DNA of 64,000 nt from positions 124,001 through 188,000 of the forward strand of contig JAUJYZ010000403.1 of NCBI GenBank assembly GCA_033675265.1, read 5' to 3'. Under the pieces are notes generated by a model. It saw only the letters and a program-made list of their open reading frames with translations, ran no database searches and was not told the DNA's origin. The position numbers and the translations under genes were made by a program. The stretch is from Actinostola sp. cb2023. Lineage: Eukaryota; Cnidaria; Anthozoa; Actiniaria; Actinostolidae. Below, in pieces: positions 33,693 through 45,546 of the stretch (positions within the stretch are counted from its first letter, which is position 1; each line of letters begins with the position of its first letter).

Positions 33693-33782
33693 ATACTTAC
33701 CTGACGCGGGAGGCAATTGTGATCAAGAAGGCAGTCCTCTCAGGGTGAGGCCCTTTCATTGCACTTCGATTGGGTTAACCCC

Positions 33783-33814
<32 letters not shown>

Positions 33815-33859
33815 TGTATAATTTCTGTTAGTGGGGACCTGCGTTCGCGCTCATGCCCG
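33693..33859 (+). ncRNA. U1: U1 snRNA
   Basis: Starts ATACTTACCTG, the exact 5' splice-site-pairing sequence. It continues with TTGCACTTCGATTGGGTTAA (stem-loop II, U1A site) and CCCCAAATGTGGGTAACTCG, the Sm-like AATTTCTGT, and GGGGACCTGCGTTCGCGCTC. About 167 nt, full length for animal U1. Confidence 0.96.
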
Positions 33860-34509
33860 AAAATCCCAATTCAAAAAGAGCCACAGCAGCACACTCTGTC
33901 GAACCTTGCGGAATTTAAAAACTAGACGCTGGGGTTCCTGTGTTGGTTGGTTGGCGGTTCCTGTGGTGAGTTCTGTTCGCTAAACCATGTGAATTTGCCG
34001 TTTTTAGGTTGAAATGTTCAAGAGTTTTCAGGAGGTTTTAGTTTCCAATAAAGTGTCAAAACAAACTTTATTCATCCTTCTTTTCAGCTGTGTGTCGTTT
34101 CTTCGTACGAGGTGTTTTTAAGCGAGTTATTTGACATTTCCTGATGGTGGGTTTCACGTGCATCGTGTAGGTAAATTTACATGCAAAACGCTACATCGGT
34201 CCATATTCTCGCCAAAATTCACCATTTTTCAAGGCTTTTACACATCTACTTCGCCTGGCCAAATTTGAGGGCGAATCAGGCAAAATAAGTGGTGGGCAAA
34301 AAAATACGAAATTTTATTTTAGCTTTTTCCCAGGGATCTGCACAAAGTGTTGTCACCTGGGAATGTCAATAATGCATTTTCCTGTCGAAATCGCCCCTGG
34401 CCTACACCGTAGGGAACATTTTGCTCCAAGGAATGTTCACGAGAAAAATATTCCCCATGGCACGATTAAAAAGAGGCAAGCACAACTATAAAGCACAACA
34501 ATTTTGAAT
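33860..34509. other. spacer between U1 and 5S
   Basis: No gene. CAATTCAAAAAGAG just after U1 resembles a vertebrate-type 3' box but cannot be confirmed. Confidence 0.4.
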
Positions 34510-34516
34510 AAAAAAA
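34510..34516 (-). terminator. Pol III T-run after 5S rRNA
   Basis: On the minus strand GTAGAC is followed directly by TTTTTTT, as expected for Pol III termination. Confidence 0.7.
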
Positions 34517-34612
34517 GTCTACAGCACCAGGTATTCCCAGGCGGTCACCCATCCAAGTACTAACCTAGCCCTACCGGGCTTGACTGCGGTGATCGGACGG
34601 TGATCGGACGAG
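34517..34612 (-). rRNA. 5S rRNA, 5'-truncated
   Basis: The minus strand ends AGTACTTGGATGGGTGACCG, CCTGGGAATACCTGGTGCTG, TAGAC, the conserved 3' two-thirds of 5S including the internal control region. The first 35-40 nt are missing, and TCCGATCACCG is tandemly duplicated where helix III begins. The 5' break joins sequence of the inverted-repeat arm. A pseudogene or 5S-derived retro-sequence rather than a working gene. Confidence 0.85.
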
Positions 34613-34629
34613 AAGCGGTTTTGTGCGTT

Positions 34630-36420
34630 TTTACTAGCGCCATTCCGAAGGAAGCCCGAGTTATAAAATGGGCTTTCTTGTTCGGTAGTTTTAGTAGTTT
34701 TTGTTTGGTCAAAGAATGAAGAAAGTATGCGACGTATTTAATCGTATCGAGTTTCAAGATTACTCAGCAGATAAGGGAAAACAAACGACACACAGGACTC
34801 AAGTAGATTTGAATCTTAGTTTTGAAAGCAGCTGTAGATCTTCAAGCTATTAAAGGTCAGGACCCGGTTGTTCGAAAGCAGGTTAACGCTAACCCAGGGT
34901 TAAATATAGCCTCTCATCCAATCAAATAACCAGAATAGCTATATTTAACCCTGGGTTAGCGTTAACCCACTTTCGAACAACCGGGCCCAGGATTCTAGTT
35001 CATCGTTCGACGATGAAGCTAAGGCGCGTTTGTTTTTGTTATAATTGAAACGACATCTTTCAGAGTGGGCCCACACGAATCGGCGTATGCTTTTGTCTGT
35101 GAAATCGGAGCGTGTTTAAAGCCCGTATTTTATCGGCTGTTGTACGACGTCGTTCCTCGAACTCGTCAAAAAATGAATTGAAAAGCAAATGAAATGAACT
35201 CAAAAAGTATCATGACCTCGCTATGTTGTCATGTTTGTTGCTAATTGTAATAGTACGTGTACAGCTATGTCCTTGAGTATTTATAATTAAACTCACGACC
35301 AGCGATGTAACCGTACATCTAATGACAAAAAGCTATATGTACAGAAGTCATGCAAAAGTAACTCATGATGGATGTTTATTTTATTCCACGTTTGCAAAGG
35401 GTTTTTTTTTTATAGCCAAGCAGCTTCGTCGAGCTTCGCCAGATCATAGTCTGAATCGTCTGGATGTTCTATTATTGTCTCTGAAGCTAGAGAGCGAGGG
35501 TTTGATTTTCGAGTAGATTTTGTTTTAATAGCTAATCTCGCTTTGCTTGCTGCCTGACTGTCGTCACGCGCCGTGAAAAACCGTTTAAAAAGTATCCGAC
35601 AGTAAAACGAAACACATTTCTCAGATATATAATGAAGGATGTTTATTTTTTTCAGTAACTCACGATGGATGTTTATTTTATTCCGCGTTTGAAAAAATTC
35701 AGTACGATTACAGTTGTGTGATCCTTGTGTGAGTCATACATCTATTACACGGATTTTAGAACTGCCGCGTAGCGCTATTTAGAACAGAATTTCCACGCTC
35801 AAAACAGGTCAGTGAACGGCAAAAATACAATCGAAATCAAAACGTCCTTAGATTTTAGGGATCTATTACAGAAGAAGACGCTCAGTGACGAGGAAGACTA
35901 TTTGTGTCGGCCGGTGACTCATAGATAAAGATCTCCGACTCTTCAAGGTACGCTGTCGTACGTCTTTACTGAACGTATTTGAGGTCACTTGAGGTCACAT
36001 CTTAAATCTAACAGAAGCAGCTTTTGATTTTTAATCGATAATTCCTTTCTGATTTCGAGATAAATCGAACAAGATCTTTCAATGTATAGGCAGAGACAGC
36101 AGATTGGTCGAGCTTTGTCACATCATACCGTAGTCTGAGTCAACTGGATGTTTCAAAGATGAGAAGTTCGACTTTCCTCTGCGATAACGAAGAAACCAAA
36201 GACGTTATCAGAACCGTCTGACCATGAATATGAACCTCAACTGGACGTTCCAAGTACGTGCTACGGAAATACGATTCGGAGATTTTTATCTATGCTCACC
36301 GACACATATATACATAGTTTCCCTCGTCACGCAACTGTCAGTCATTGTCAGGTCCCTTCCTCACGCAACTGACATTGTCCTTGTCATAAGCCCGAGTGTA
36401 CGCTCATTGAGCGTCTTGTT
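34630..36420. repeat. right arm of the snRNA-region inverted repeat
   Basis: Inverted blocks of 32085-32800 occur at about 34640-34755, 35290-35420, 35470-35560, 35730-35850, 35900-36000 and 36230-36420. It is expanded relative to the left arm and partly duplicated (two copies of the GGTCACTTGAGGTCAC / GGAGATTTTTATC block). Open frames here are not supported as genes. Confidence 0.7.
34860..34987. mobile_element. foldback MITE, 50-bp arms
   Basis: GACCCGGTTGTTCGAAAGCA..GGTTAACGCTAACCCAGGGT and its inverse ACCCTGGGTTAGCGTTAACC..TTTCGAACAACCGGGCC surround a 25-bp loop. Confidence 0.9.
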
Positions 36421-36689
36421 TCTTGTAAAATCCATACAGTACTTGAAAAGGTTCGAGTGGACTGTCAAAATAGGCAGGCTCACATTACGAATGGCAAAGT
36501 ACACCACATCCACCAAGGTCGTCAGGCTACATCCAACAAAAGACGACGAGATTTCAACCCTAGACGTGCTACAAAAAAAAGATACGATTTGTTGCATTGC
36601 CATGTACTGTCATGTTGCCAAGTTTCATTTTGATTCGATTAAAACTGTAGAAGTTGAATGACTGGTGCCGATTTCGGGGCCTTTTTTTC
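36421..36689. other. no gene supported
   Basis: An open plus-strand frame crosses this interval (to 36661), but it begins in the inverted-repeat arm and has no recognisable domain. Confidence 0.35.
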
Positions 36690-37800
36690 CCGACGTGATA
36701 TATGGTGTAGTGTGTGTATGGTAGGAATAATGTGGGTAGGTATTGGGGTACTAGTATGTAATGGAGGAGGGTGTTGTGAGGGGTTGGTGTGAGTGCAGGC
36801 ACGTGGTAAACAGATATATGGTGTAGCGTGTGTATTGTATGTATGGTAGGAATAATGTGGGTAGGTATTGGGGTACTAGTATGTAATGGAGGAGGGTGTT
36901 GTGAGGGGTTGGTGTGAGTGCAGGCACGTGGTAAACAGATATATGGTGTAGTGTGTGTATTGTATGTATGTTAGGAATAATGTGGGTAGGTATTGGGGTA
37001 CTAGTATGTAATGGAGGAGGGTGTTGTGAGGGGTTGGTGTGAGTGCAGGCACATGGTAAACAGATATATGGTGTAGTGTGTGTATTGTATGTATGTTAGG
37101 AATAATGTGGGTAGGTATTGGGGTACTAGTATGTAATGGAGGAGGGTGTTGTGAGGGGTTGGTGTGAGTGCAGGCACATGGTAAACAGATATATGGGTGT
37201 AGCGTGTGTATTGTATGTATGGTAGGAATAATGTGGGTAGGTATTGGGGTACTAGTATGTAATGGAGGAAGGAGATGTGAGGGGTTGGTGTGAGTGCTGG
37301 CACGTGGTAAACAGATATATGGTGTAGCGTGTGTATTGTATGTATGGTAGGAATAATGTGGGTAGGTATTGGGGTACTAGTATGTAATGGAGGAAGGAGA
37401 TGTGAGGGGTTGGTGTGAGTGCTGGCACGTGGTAAACAGATATATGGTGTAGTGTAGTGTGTGTATTGTATGTATGGTAGGAATAATGTGGGTAGGTATG
37501 GGGGTACTAGTATGCAATGGAGGAAGGAGATGTGAGGGGTTGGTGTGAGTGCTGGGACGTGGTAAACAGATATATGGTGTAGTGTGTGTATTGTATGTAT
37601 GGTAGGAATAATATGGGTAGGTATGGTGGTACTAGTATGTAATGGAGGAGGGTGTTGTGAGGGGTTGGTGTGAGTGCTGGCACGTGGTAAACAGATATAT
37701 GGTGTAGTGTGTGTATTGTATGTATGGTAGGAATAATGTGGGTAGGTATGGGGGTACTAGTATGTAATGGAGGAGGGAGTTGGTGTGAGTGCAGGCACCC
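36690..37800. repeat. 125-bp satellite, about 9 copies
   Basis: Unit holds GTGGTAAACAGATATATGG, GTGTGTATTGTATGTATGGT, GGTACTAGTATGTAATGGAG and GGGGTTGGTGTGAGTGCAGG. Period 125 was measured at 36797, 36922 and 37047. A diverged single copy lies at 48350-48475. Open frames are repeat artefacts. Confidence 0.93.
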
Positions 37801-37839
37801 TTTCTATATGCCAGCTCTACTGAGGGTTGTCCAATACAC

Positions 37840-37891
37840 ACGACCTGATACGGGCCGTAATAGTAGGTTTACGGCCCGTATCAGGTCGTGA
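37840..37891. repeat. perfect hairpin of the left end
   Basis: CACGACCTGATACGGGCCGT and ACGGCCCGTATCAGGTCGTG around a nine-base loop. The matching hairpin is at about 45826-45880. Confidence 0.92.
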
Positions 37892-39001
37892 AGTTATTAA
37901 TATGCACAATATATGCATGTCATTATATTCAGCGCATATATTAGTATAAGTAAGAAGACTTAGTAAAAAGTTGAGTCAAACATTTTTTGCTCACAGTGGG
38001 GTCACGAGCCGTAGCGGCCCGTACGGCCCGTAACGGGTCGTGAGCATATACTAGTATAACTAAGAAGACTTAGTAAAAAGTGGAGTCAAAATTTTTTTGC
38101 TCACAGTGGGATCACGAGCCGTAGCGGCCCGTACGGCCCGTAACGGGTCGTGAGCATTTGAGGGGCTATGTTACAAGGCAGGTTGAAAATATGTTAATAA
38201 TGCTTGATTTAGCCCAGGGTACCAAACTCAGACTCACGGGATTTTTATAACGTGACAGTTCGTGAATTGGGTGCCCTGTGTCAAAGAACGAATATATTAC
38301 CAGCCTTGCCTTCAAGAGGGGCCCTGAAATGTTGACGGGCCGATACAGGCCGTACCGCCGGTAAAGACCTTTTACCGGCCGTGCATCTCATTTGCAGGTC
38401 GTGAATTGGGTACCCTGTGTCAAAACACGACGAACTAAACCGAAGTTGTAGTCAGCAATGAAGTTTATTTACCTTTCCTTTTCTACCTAAAATCCCTTGA
38501 AATGAAAGACGCGCGATTACAAAGTTAAAGTACGCGGTCGTGCGATTTGTAATTGCAAGTAGTTTGATTTCAGACCAAAATTGCACGACACGAAGTTCAA
38601 TTACCACTTAATTATATCCATTTTGAAATTTACACTCATTCCCGATACCGTATAAACAATGATTTAAAATATTTATTGCAAAATGTCACGTGACGGGTAG
38701 TGCGCAATGAACGATTGAGCACATGCAAAGTCAGTTGAACGTACAATCTACTCGACACTTGGTACAACAGTCCTTCTTTATTCTCTTTCTCGTCGTCAGA
38801 ATCAAAGACAAAAGCCCAACATCGCTTTTTTACCGTTGCTGGTTGTTCTTTTGAGTAGTAATTGAACGTACAGCCGGTGTAGTTTCGGGATCACTTGACC
38901 TGCTATCGTAAGGAATTGAACAGTGTTGAGGATTTGCCGCTAGCCGTGAAATTCCCTCATTGGATATTTACAGTAAATACTATGCTCACAGGATAATGAT
39001 T
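37892..39001. repeat. left-end GC-rich palindrome repeats
   Basis: Two tandem copies of about 110 bp (38003 and 38112: CACGAGCCGTAGCGGCCCGT). A longer motif at 38331-38420 is inverted at 45545-45625. No gene. Confidence 0.75.
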
Positions 39002-39345
39002 CTACTTCAAACGATGCTCAATGGCACTCTGCATAATTCTTAGTGATTGTGGCTCATTGTCTTCGCTGTCCTTGCGTTTGACTTCTGCATAGAACTGATC
39101 GAGTGAGAGTCTTGTCGAAGTCAACACAGCAACAGACGCCATTTTGTTGTCAATGTTGATTTCATTGTCAAGATTGTTGGACGTCTTGCACCAGTTTTCA
39201 AACACAGAAAGCCTCAAGATCTTCGCTTGTGTAGAATTACTAGAAACACGAACTGTTTTTCCAATCGCAAATTCAGGAATGGACTCGCTACGACTAGGAG
39301 TTACCGGAGCTAGTTTGCTTGTTTTGGACCAGTTTTGGTAGTTAA
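39002..39345 (-). pseudogene. KIAA1958/Crypton-like recombinase N-terminal fragment
   Basis: Open minus-strand frame: KILRLSVFENWCKTSNN, LSLDQFYAEVKRKDSEDNEP, QSLRIMQSAIEHRLK then stop. F-x-x-W-C..L-x-x-F-Y-x-E-V-x-x-K-D..E-P-x-S-L-R-x-M-x-x-A-I-x-x-x-L-K is the conserved SAM-like N-terminal module before the tyrosine-recombinase domain in KIAA1958-like and Crypton proteins. No catalytic Arg-His-Arg-Tyr part is present nearby. It may be one exon (HRLK/GTAG) or a relic. Confidence 0.6.
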
Positions 39346-39756
39346 TTCAGCATTTTCTGAATTCAAATGGATGTCAAATGACGGATAATATTATTCACAT
39401 TCAGTGCCTCTTCAGCTTGAAAGAGGGAATAGTCAACAATAAAAAACTGTAAGTTGAAAAAGACATCCTCTGTTTTGTAAAATATGAAACATTTGTTGTA
39501 GTAAAATCCAAAGTATTTCCTGTTCATTTATTTGCCTGCTTTTTTTCCCTGTGTTCTGATTGCCTGTTTTATGTTGTTCCTGTAATTTCATTGGATGTTC
39601 AAATTGGTGCGATTTAGAGCTCAAAAAGGTGCGATTTGGGAATTAATTGCACCATTTTTTAACCAATCAGATTACAGGAAATGCTAGTGATTTCAATATG
39701 GATATAATTAATAGAGTAAGTGTTTATATGTTAGCAACACATTTTGTTTACATGTA

Positions 39757-40390
39757 AAGTGAGAACACAATTATAATCAGGTAAATAAATGCTGCCATGG
39801 CCATTGACACTGCAAATGTACCACTCTTTAATTATGACCTTGAATGAACTTGACATGATAAATATATTATCTGCAGCAGATCGACTTGTAATAGATATAT
39901 CCTGTCAAGTTCACATGCTATCAAGAATTAACTGCATGCTCTCAGCGAATCAGATCCAAGATAGTGAGTAAAATGTTTAATAATAAGCAATTATTGGATG
40001 AGGTTGAGCATGATATCGTAAATTATCAAGACCGAGGTCTGCTGTTATCTGCCAAAGCCGTAGGCTGAGGCAGATCCAAAGCCGTAGGCTGAGGCAGATA
40101 ACACAGACCCGAGGTCTTGATAATTTACGATATCATGTGAAAACCGAATACAATAATTGTTTTATTAAACATTTTGTATATGTGAGAACACAATTATAAT
40201 CAGGTCAATAAATGCTGCCATGGCTTGCATTGACACTGCAAACCTACCGCTCTTTATGACATTGAATCCCGCCTTGAATGAACTTGACAGGATAAATCTA
40301 TTATCTGTAGCAGATAATAGATTTATCCTGTCAAGTTCACATGCTATCGAGAATTAACTACATGCTCTCAGCCAATCAGATGCGAGATAA
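39757..40390. repeat. duplicated repeat with foldback at 40015-40137
   Basis: 39757-39975 and 40187-40390 are direct copies (GTGAGAACACAATTATAATC; AATGCTGCCATGGC). Between them, 40015-40137 is a hairpin with CATGATATCGTAAATTATCA arms. In the second copy AACTTGACAGGATAAATCTA is inverted around TAG. Confidence 0.85.
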
Positions 40391-40489
40391 CCTATCGGCG
40401 GGTGTGTAATAATTTTGTTCAGATTTGCATGTGACTTCAAATAATTTGACTCTTACTTGGTATTGCATTTAAGGCACCAAACCTAACCT

Positions 40490-40955
40490 AGCCTGCGAAT
40501 ACAGCCGCTTTTTTACGCTCGCCACAGGGGTCTCCCGAAAGAAGCGTCTGCGGAGTGAGGCCCAAATTCCTGTACTGTGACCTCTGAGGTCATGACAGCT
40601 CGTGTTGTAAATCTGATACAACACTCATGTTGCTCATGTTGTGAACACTAATTCCAAACGGCCTGAGTTTGTTGATTCGGCAATCAAAATTATTGTAGAA
40701 CATGATTTTATTCATCTGTGCATATGATAAGTCCGATACAATCGCCCACGGCTCAACATTTGTAATATTTTGTTCAGGTCGTTGAGTTTAATTTATGCAA
40801 ATAATGCGATTACCAGCAAGCTGACCAATCAGCTTCTTTGACCAGAATCGGGTCCAAAATGACGTCACAGTACAGGAATTTGGGCCTCACTCCGCAGACG
40901 CTTCTTTCGGGAGACCCCTGTGGCGAGCGTAAAAAAGCGGCTGTATTCGCAGGCT
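40490..40955. mobile_element. 466-bp MITE with about 90-bp termini, MULE-like
   Basis: AGCCTGCGAATACAGCCGCT at 40490 is inverted at 40955, with arms of about 90 bp (GGGTCTCCCGAAAGAAGCGT). It is flanked by AAACCTAACC on both sides, a 9-11 bp target duplication. The inverted relative at 43170-43190 lacks it (AAACCTGAACC), giving an empty site. Confidence 0.88.
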
Positions 40956-41088
40956 AAACCTAACCCTGCTTGATCTACATTCACATAACTGCAGCACCAA
41001 ACCTGTTCTTGCTATCTTAACATCCACACCGGCTTGTATGGCACCAAACATATCCTCTCTTTAAAGACATTATTTAATAATTCACATT

Positions 41089-41983
41089 GACCCTATGCAA
41101 AACGAGTGAAGACTGGGAACAAGCACCATGAAATATAAATTATTTCAAAAAAATATTTCCATTACAAGAAAGACCATGTCGATTGATTGATTGATTGATT
41201 GATTGATAAGTAACTTGGTACATTTATGAAGTTGCATGTTACATTAGTGCAGAGTTATAAGCATTTGAAATGTACCATAAACATGAAAACGAGGCTGGCC
41301 AGGCCTTGGCTCTCTTTTCCATACAAATCTTTCTAATTTCAAATAGCTGTAGCTTTTTAGCTTTTTATCTTACAACACTAAGATTTGGCAATATCACTAG
41401 CTTGGGTACGCTCTTTCAAATGATGGTAATGATGTCTTCTATAAGTGAAGAACTAAGGGATCTTCTTTGCCACACCTTTTTGCATAGGGTCTATAACATA
41501 CACTAAATGTAGGTAGGTAGGTAGTAATGATGTCTTCTATAAGTGATGAACTAAGGGATCTCCTTTGCCACACCTTTTTGCATAGGGTCTATAACATACA
41601 CTAAATGTAGGTAGGTAGGTAGTAATGATGTCTTCTATAAGTGAAGAACTAAGGGATCTCCTTTGCCACACCTTTTTGCATAGGGTCTATAACATACACT
41701 AAATGTAGGTAGGTAGGTAGTAATGATGTCTTCTATAAGTGAAGAACTAAGGGATCTCCTTTGCCACACCTTTTTGCATAGGGTCTATAACATACACTAA
41801 ATGTAGGTAGGTATAGGTAGTAATGATGTCTTCTATAAGTGAAGAACTAAGGGATCTCCTTTGCCACACCTTGTTGCATAGGGTCTATAACATACACTAA
41901 ATGTAGGTAGGTAGGTAGCAATGATGTCTTCTATAAGTGAAGAACTAAGGGATCTCCTTTGCCACACCTTTTTGCATAGGGTC
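41089..41983. mobile_element. insert with GACCCTATGCAAAA ends and 98-bp array
   Basis: GACCCTATGCAAAA at 41089 is inverted at 41970-41983. The interior carries six copies of a 98-bp unit (41425-41985: GATGTCTTCTATAAGTGAAG..ATAACATACACTAAATG(TAGG)n). The inverted relative near 43055-43070 passes directly from ATTCACAT to AGATGACATC without it. Confidence 0.75.
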
Positions 41984-42147
41984 TATAGATGACATCTTTT
42001 TTATTGTAAGTTTTTGAGGACACACTATATACTTCTCTCAGTATCTTGACTCTGAATCTACCGACCCGGGACAGTATGTTAGGTGTCCCAGTGACCCGGT
42101 GTCCCACTTGGTAAAACAGACTGATATACATGTAACTGTGCTAAGTA

Positions 42148-42634
42148 CAGTGGAACCCCGCCTAACGGACACCCCGGTATAACGGACACCTCGGTATAAC
42201 GGACAGTTTTATAGGTCCCGGCGGAAAGGTGATACATTTTATGTTAAAAAGACCCCGTTATAATGGACACCCGCTATAACGGACAACGGACACTTTTTTA
42301 CAGCCCGAACAGCAAAATTTAATACAAAATCAACCCCGTTATAACGGACAGTTGAGTACAATCTTTCGTCACACCATTGTTCGTGAAGATTTATTCCTGA
42401 TTAGAGACGAATGGAACTGAATATTTGCAAGAGGATAAGCATTTTGTTAGAAAAAGAACAAAGTTTCAATTGCATGTATTATCAAGGTTTCGTGTTTTGT
42501 TTTCATTTGAGTATCAAATGTTGTGTTATTAAGAGTGATGTAATCTTTAAGAAACCCCATTATAACGGACAACCCCCGTTATAACGGACACTTTCTCTGG
42601 TCCCTTCGGTGTCCGTTATAACGGGGTTCCACTG
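42148..42634. mobile_element. pogo/Tigger-like MITE, TA duplication
   Basis: CAGTGGAACCCCG and CGGGGTTCCACTG termini flanked by TA. Subterminal copies of TATAACGGACA recur in both orientations. Non-autonomous. Confidence 0.85.
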
Positions 42635-42639
42635 TACAA

Positions 42640-43215
42640 TGTATATGGAGGTGTCCCGGGTCGGTCCGGCGTGGACAGGACAGTATGTTAGGTGACCCAG
42701 TGACCCGGTGTTCCATTTGGTATAACAGACTGAGATATACATGTAAGTGTGCTAAGGTGCTAATTACAATGTATATGGAGGTGTCCCGGGTTGGTCCGGC
42801 AGGGACAGTACAGTATGTTAGGTGTCCCAGTGACCCGGTGTCCCATTTGGTATAATAGACTGAGATATACATGTAAGTGTGCTAAGTACAATGTATGTAG
42901 AGGTGTCCCGGGACAGTGGGACAGCTTACGTATGTTTGGCGTCCCAGTGACCCGGTGCCGCTGCGTGTCCCACTTGGTATAACAGATTGAGAGTCAAGAT
43001 ACTGAGAGAAGTATATAGTGTGTCCTCAAAAACTTTCAATAAAAAAAGATGTCATCTATGTGAATATAGGTCTTTAAAATGAGGATATGTTTGGTGCCAT
43101 ACAAGCCGGTGTGGATGTACCAGATAGCAAGAATAGGTTTGGTGCCAGTTATGTAAATGTAGATCAAGCAGGTTCAGGTTTGGTGCCTTGCAACACCAAG
43201 TAAGAGCCAATAATT
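42640..43215. repeat. right arm of 40.4-43.2 kb inverted repeat
   Basis: Three tandem-like copies of GGTGTCCCGGGtcGGTCCGG..GTGACCCGGTGTCCCA. Then 42985-43215 is the inverse of 41985-42060 and 40445-41065 (GAGGATATGTTTGGTGCCAT; AGATCAAGCAGG). Confidence 0.8.
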
Positions 43216-43925
43216 TAGCAATCATTTTTATGTCAGCAAGCATTGAATCCTAGCTAAGGGACCATTGATAATATATCTACTGGGTGGGGGGAGGGAGGGG
43301 GCATTTATGTTGATTATGAGGGGGGCAACCATTTCCCCTAGAAGCAGAGGGGGGAAACATATCACAAGCACATTGGGCGCATGCTTGCACAATGTACCAA
43401 GTCATGGCAATTTTTTTCCTATGAAATATTGTGGAGAAATAATTTAATAATAATAAATAAAATTTATATAGCGTTTCAATCAATAGATATACAATGGTAC
43501 ACAACTCTTATAAAAATAAACTTATTGTTGTATCCCATTTTGAAATTAATATATTATGTAGTTTGGCAAGTACCAATAATATATTAGTTTGGTCACAGGC
43601 AACCCAAGCATTCTCATAGCTTGTATACACTAGTTTATAGTAGAAGACAGTAAATGTATATGGGTCGAAAATATCGTAAAATTAGTTTGTAAATTCCATG
43701 CTCCATGTAGTACGCGCGTATACGTGCGATCGATGTTTGTTTACATTATTGTTTGTATATCCGTTTCGATTGTAAAAGTAGTTTAACTTCGGCATTGAGA
43801 AGGTCTAGGATCAAGGGGTACTGAGTGACAGTGGAGTGTATCACTATATCAGAAGATTATAGCTACGAAACTCGATTCATATCTAGAGTATCATAGATAT
43901 AGTAACTTTTATATAGAGTCAAAAA
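43216..43925. other. no gene recognised
   Basis: A G-rich patch lies at 43280-43360. No gene. Confidence 0.45.
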
Positions 43926-44490
43926 CGACGCGCAACTATACCAGGATATCGATCGAGGGCTTTGAAAACGACGAAACTCCATTCATAGAGTCTAGCGCGA
44001 ATTTAGCTTGACAGTGTTGGAGATGTTTGTATAAAATCAGGATGATCGATCGAGGGCTTTCAAAACGACGAAACTCCATTCATAGAATCTACCAGTATCG
44101 TTGCATATATATGTTTGTATCTGAAGATATCGATCGAGGGCTTTGAAAACGACGTAGAGTCTAGCGCGAATTTAGCTTGATTGTTGGAGATGTTTGTATA
44201 AAATCAGGATGATCGAACGAGGGCTTTGAAAACGACGAAACTCCATTCATAGATCTAGGTATCAGTGCGAATTTGGAGATGTTTGTTATGATAAGATATG
44301 GTGAAGATTTTAGCAGTTGACGGTTGGAGATGTTTTTATAAAATCACGATATCGAACGAGAGCTTTGAAAACGACGAAACTCCATTCATAGATCTACCAG
44401 TATCACTGCGAATTTGGAGATGTTTGTTATAAGATATCGTTAAGATTTTAGCTTGACGGTTGGTGTATAAAATCAGGATATCGATCGATT
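43926..44490. repeat. imperfect tandem repeat of about 110 bp
   Basis: GGGCTTTGAAAACGACGAAA, CTCCATTCATAGA and TTGGAGATGTTTG recur about five times with variable spacing. Confidence 0.8.
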
Positions 44491-44576
44491 CAGTGGAAGT
44501 GATTATTGTTCGTAAAGAGTGAAATAGATTGCGAATAAATGTCGAATTCACGACATGTTTTGACACAGGGTACCCA

Positions 44577-45546
44577 ATTGACGACCTGTCACCACAGGTA
44601 GCCCAAGCTCAGTATCAGTGGCGTAAATAAATAAATAAATAAAAAATCGTTTGCCTTTATTCGCCTCGTACTTGTTCCTTGTGTTGTCCTTTACCTCTGT
44701 AGGAATTTCTAGGCCATTCCGCTTGAAATTGAGAGAGTTACGGCGGGGAGGGACAGAGGTACAATACAATACAATAGTTTATTTCAACACGTGTCGTCCA
44801 GGAGCGTGAAGCTCGTTCAAAATACGAACGTGCAGTAGTAATAATCTAATCAAGTTGACACTTGAATAAAATTTCGTTCTATCATAGATTACAGTATTTG
44901 TTCTGTCAAATGCTTCTGATTTCAAGGAAAAGGCCTTTGGAGCAAATTCCAAATGTGGTATTGAAAATCAACACGAATTCGAAGAAAAGATTTTGTTATA
45001 ATCTCTGACAAGATATGGTTGCAATCCTCACGGGAGGGTACGGAAATTTTATTCAAATGTCAAATGTACCTCTGTTCCTCCCCGGTGTGTGCATTTTTGT
45101 ACGGCCGTTCAAAATCCGTGTCAGACTTGAAGGTACAGAGGTTCATGTTGCCGATGAAAGCCACAAAAACCTTCCTCTTGGATGCAGATAGCGACGAGTA
45201 AGAGAAGGGAATGGCAGTGTGATTTATCGGACTTGCATTGGACTACAGTTTACCGAAAGAAATTTGGCGTTATGTCTAGTTTCGAGAGATTTACGAGCAT
45301 TTGAGTGGGACCATGTGAGTTCGCTGGCGGCCATGAGTGACCTACCTTCTATATTTTCTTACTGGTAGGGAATTTTTTTCAAACCGCCGTAACTCTCTCA
45401 ATTTCAAGCGGAATGGCCTAGAAATTCCTACAGAGGTAAAGGACAACACAAGGAACAAGTACGAGGCGAATAAAGGCAAACGATTTTTTATTTATTTATT
45501 TATTTACGCCACTGTTACTGAGCTTGGGCTACCTGTGCTGTCACGA
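44577..45546. mobile_element. 970-bp foldback element, about 165-bp arms
   Basis: GTAGCCCAAGCTCAG..GGCGTAAATAAATAAAT..CGCCTCGTACTTGTTCC..GAGAGAGTTACGGCG is inverted at 45385-45546 (CGCCGTAACTCTCTCAATTT..GAGCTTGGGCTAC). The interior, 44760-45380, is unrelated non-coding DNA. It sits inside the right end of the 8-kb element. Confidence 0.88.

Noticed and set aside
36569..37841. Repetitive proteins in the 125-bp array
   Set aside because: Frames exist only because 125-bp units lack stops in one phase; the units shift frame from copy to copy.
41183..41206. (GATT)n tract as a second LINE tail
   Set aside because: No LINE sequence lies on either side; a simple microsatellite.
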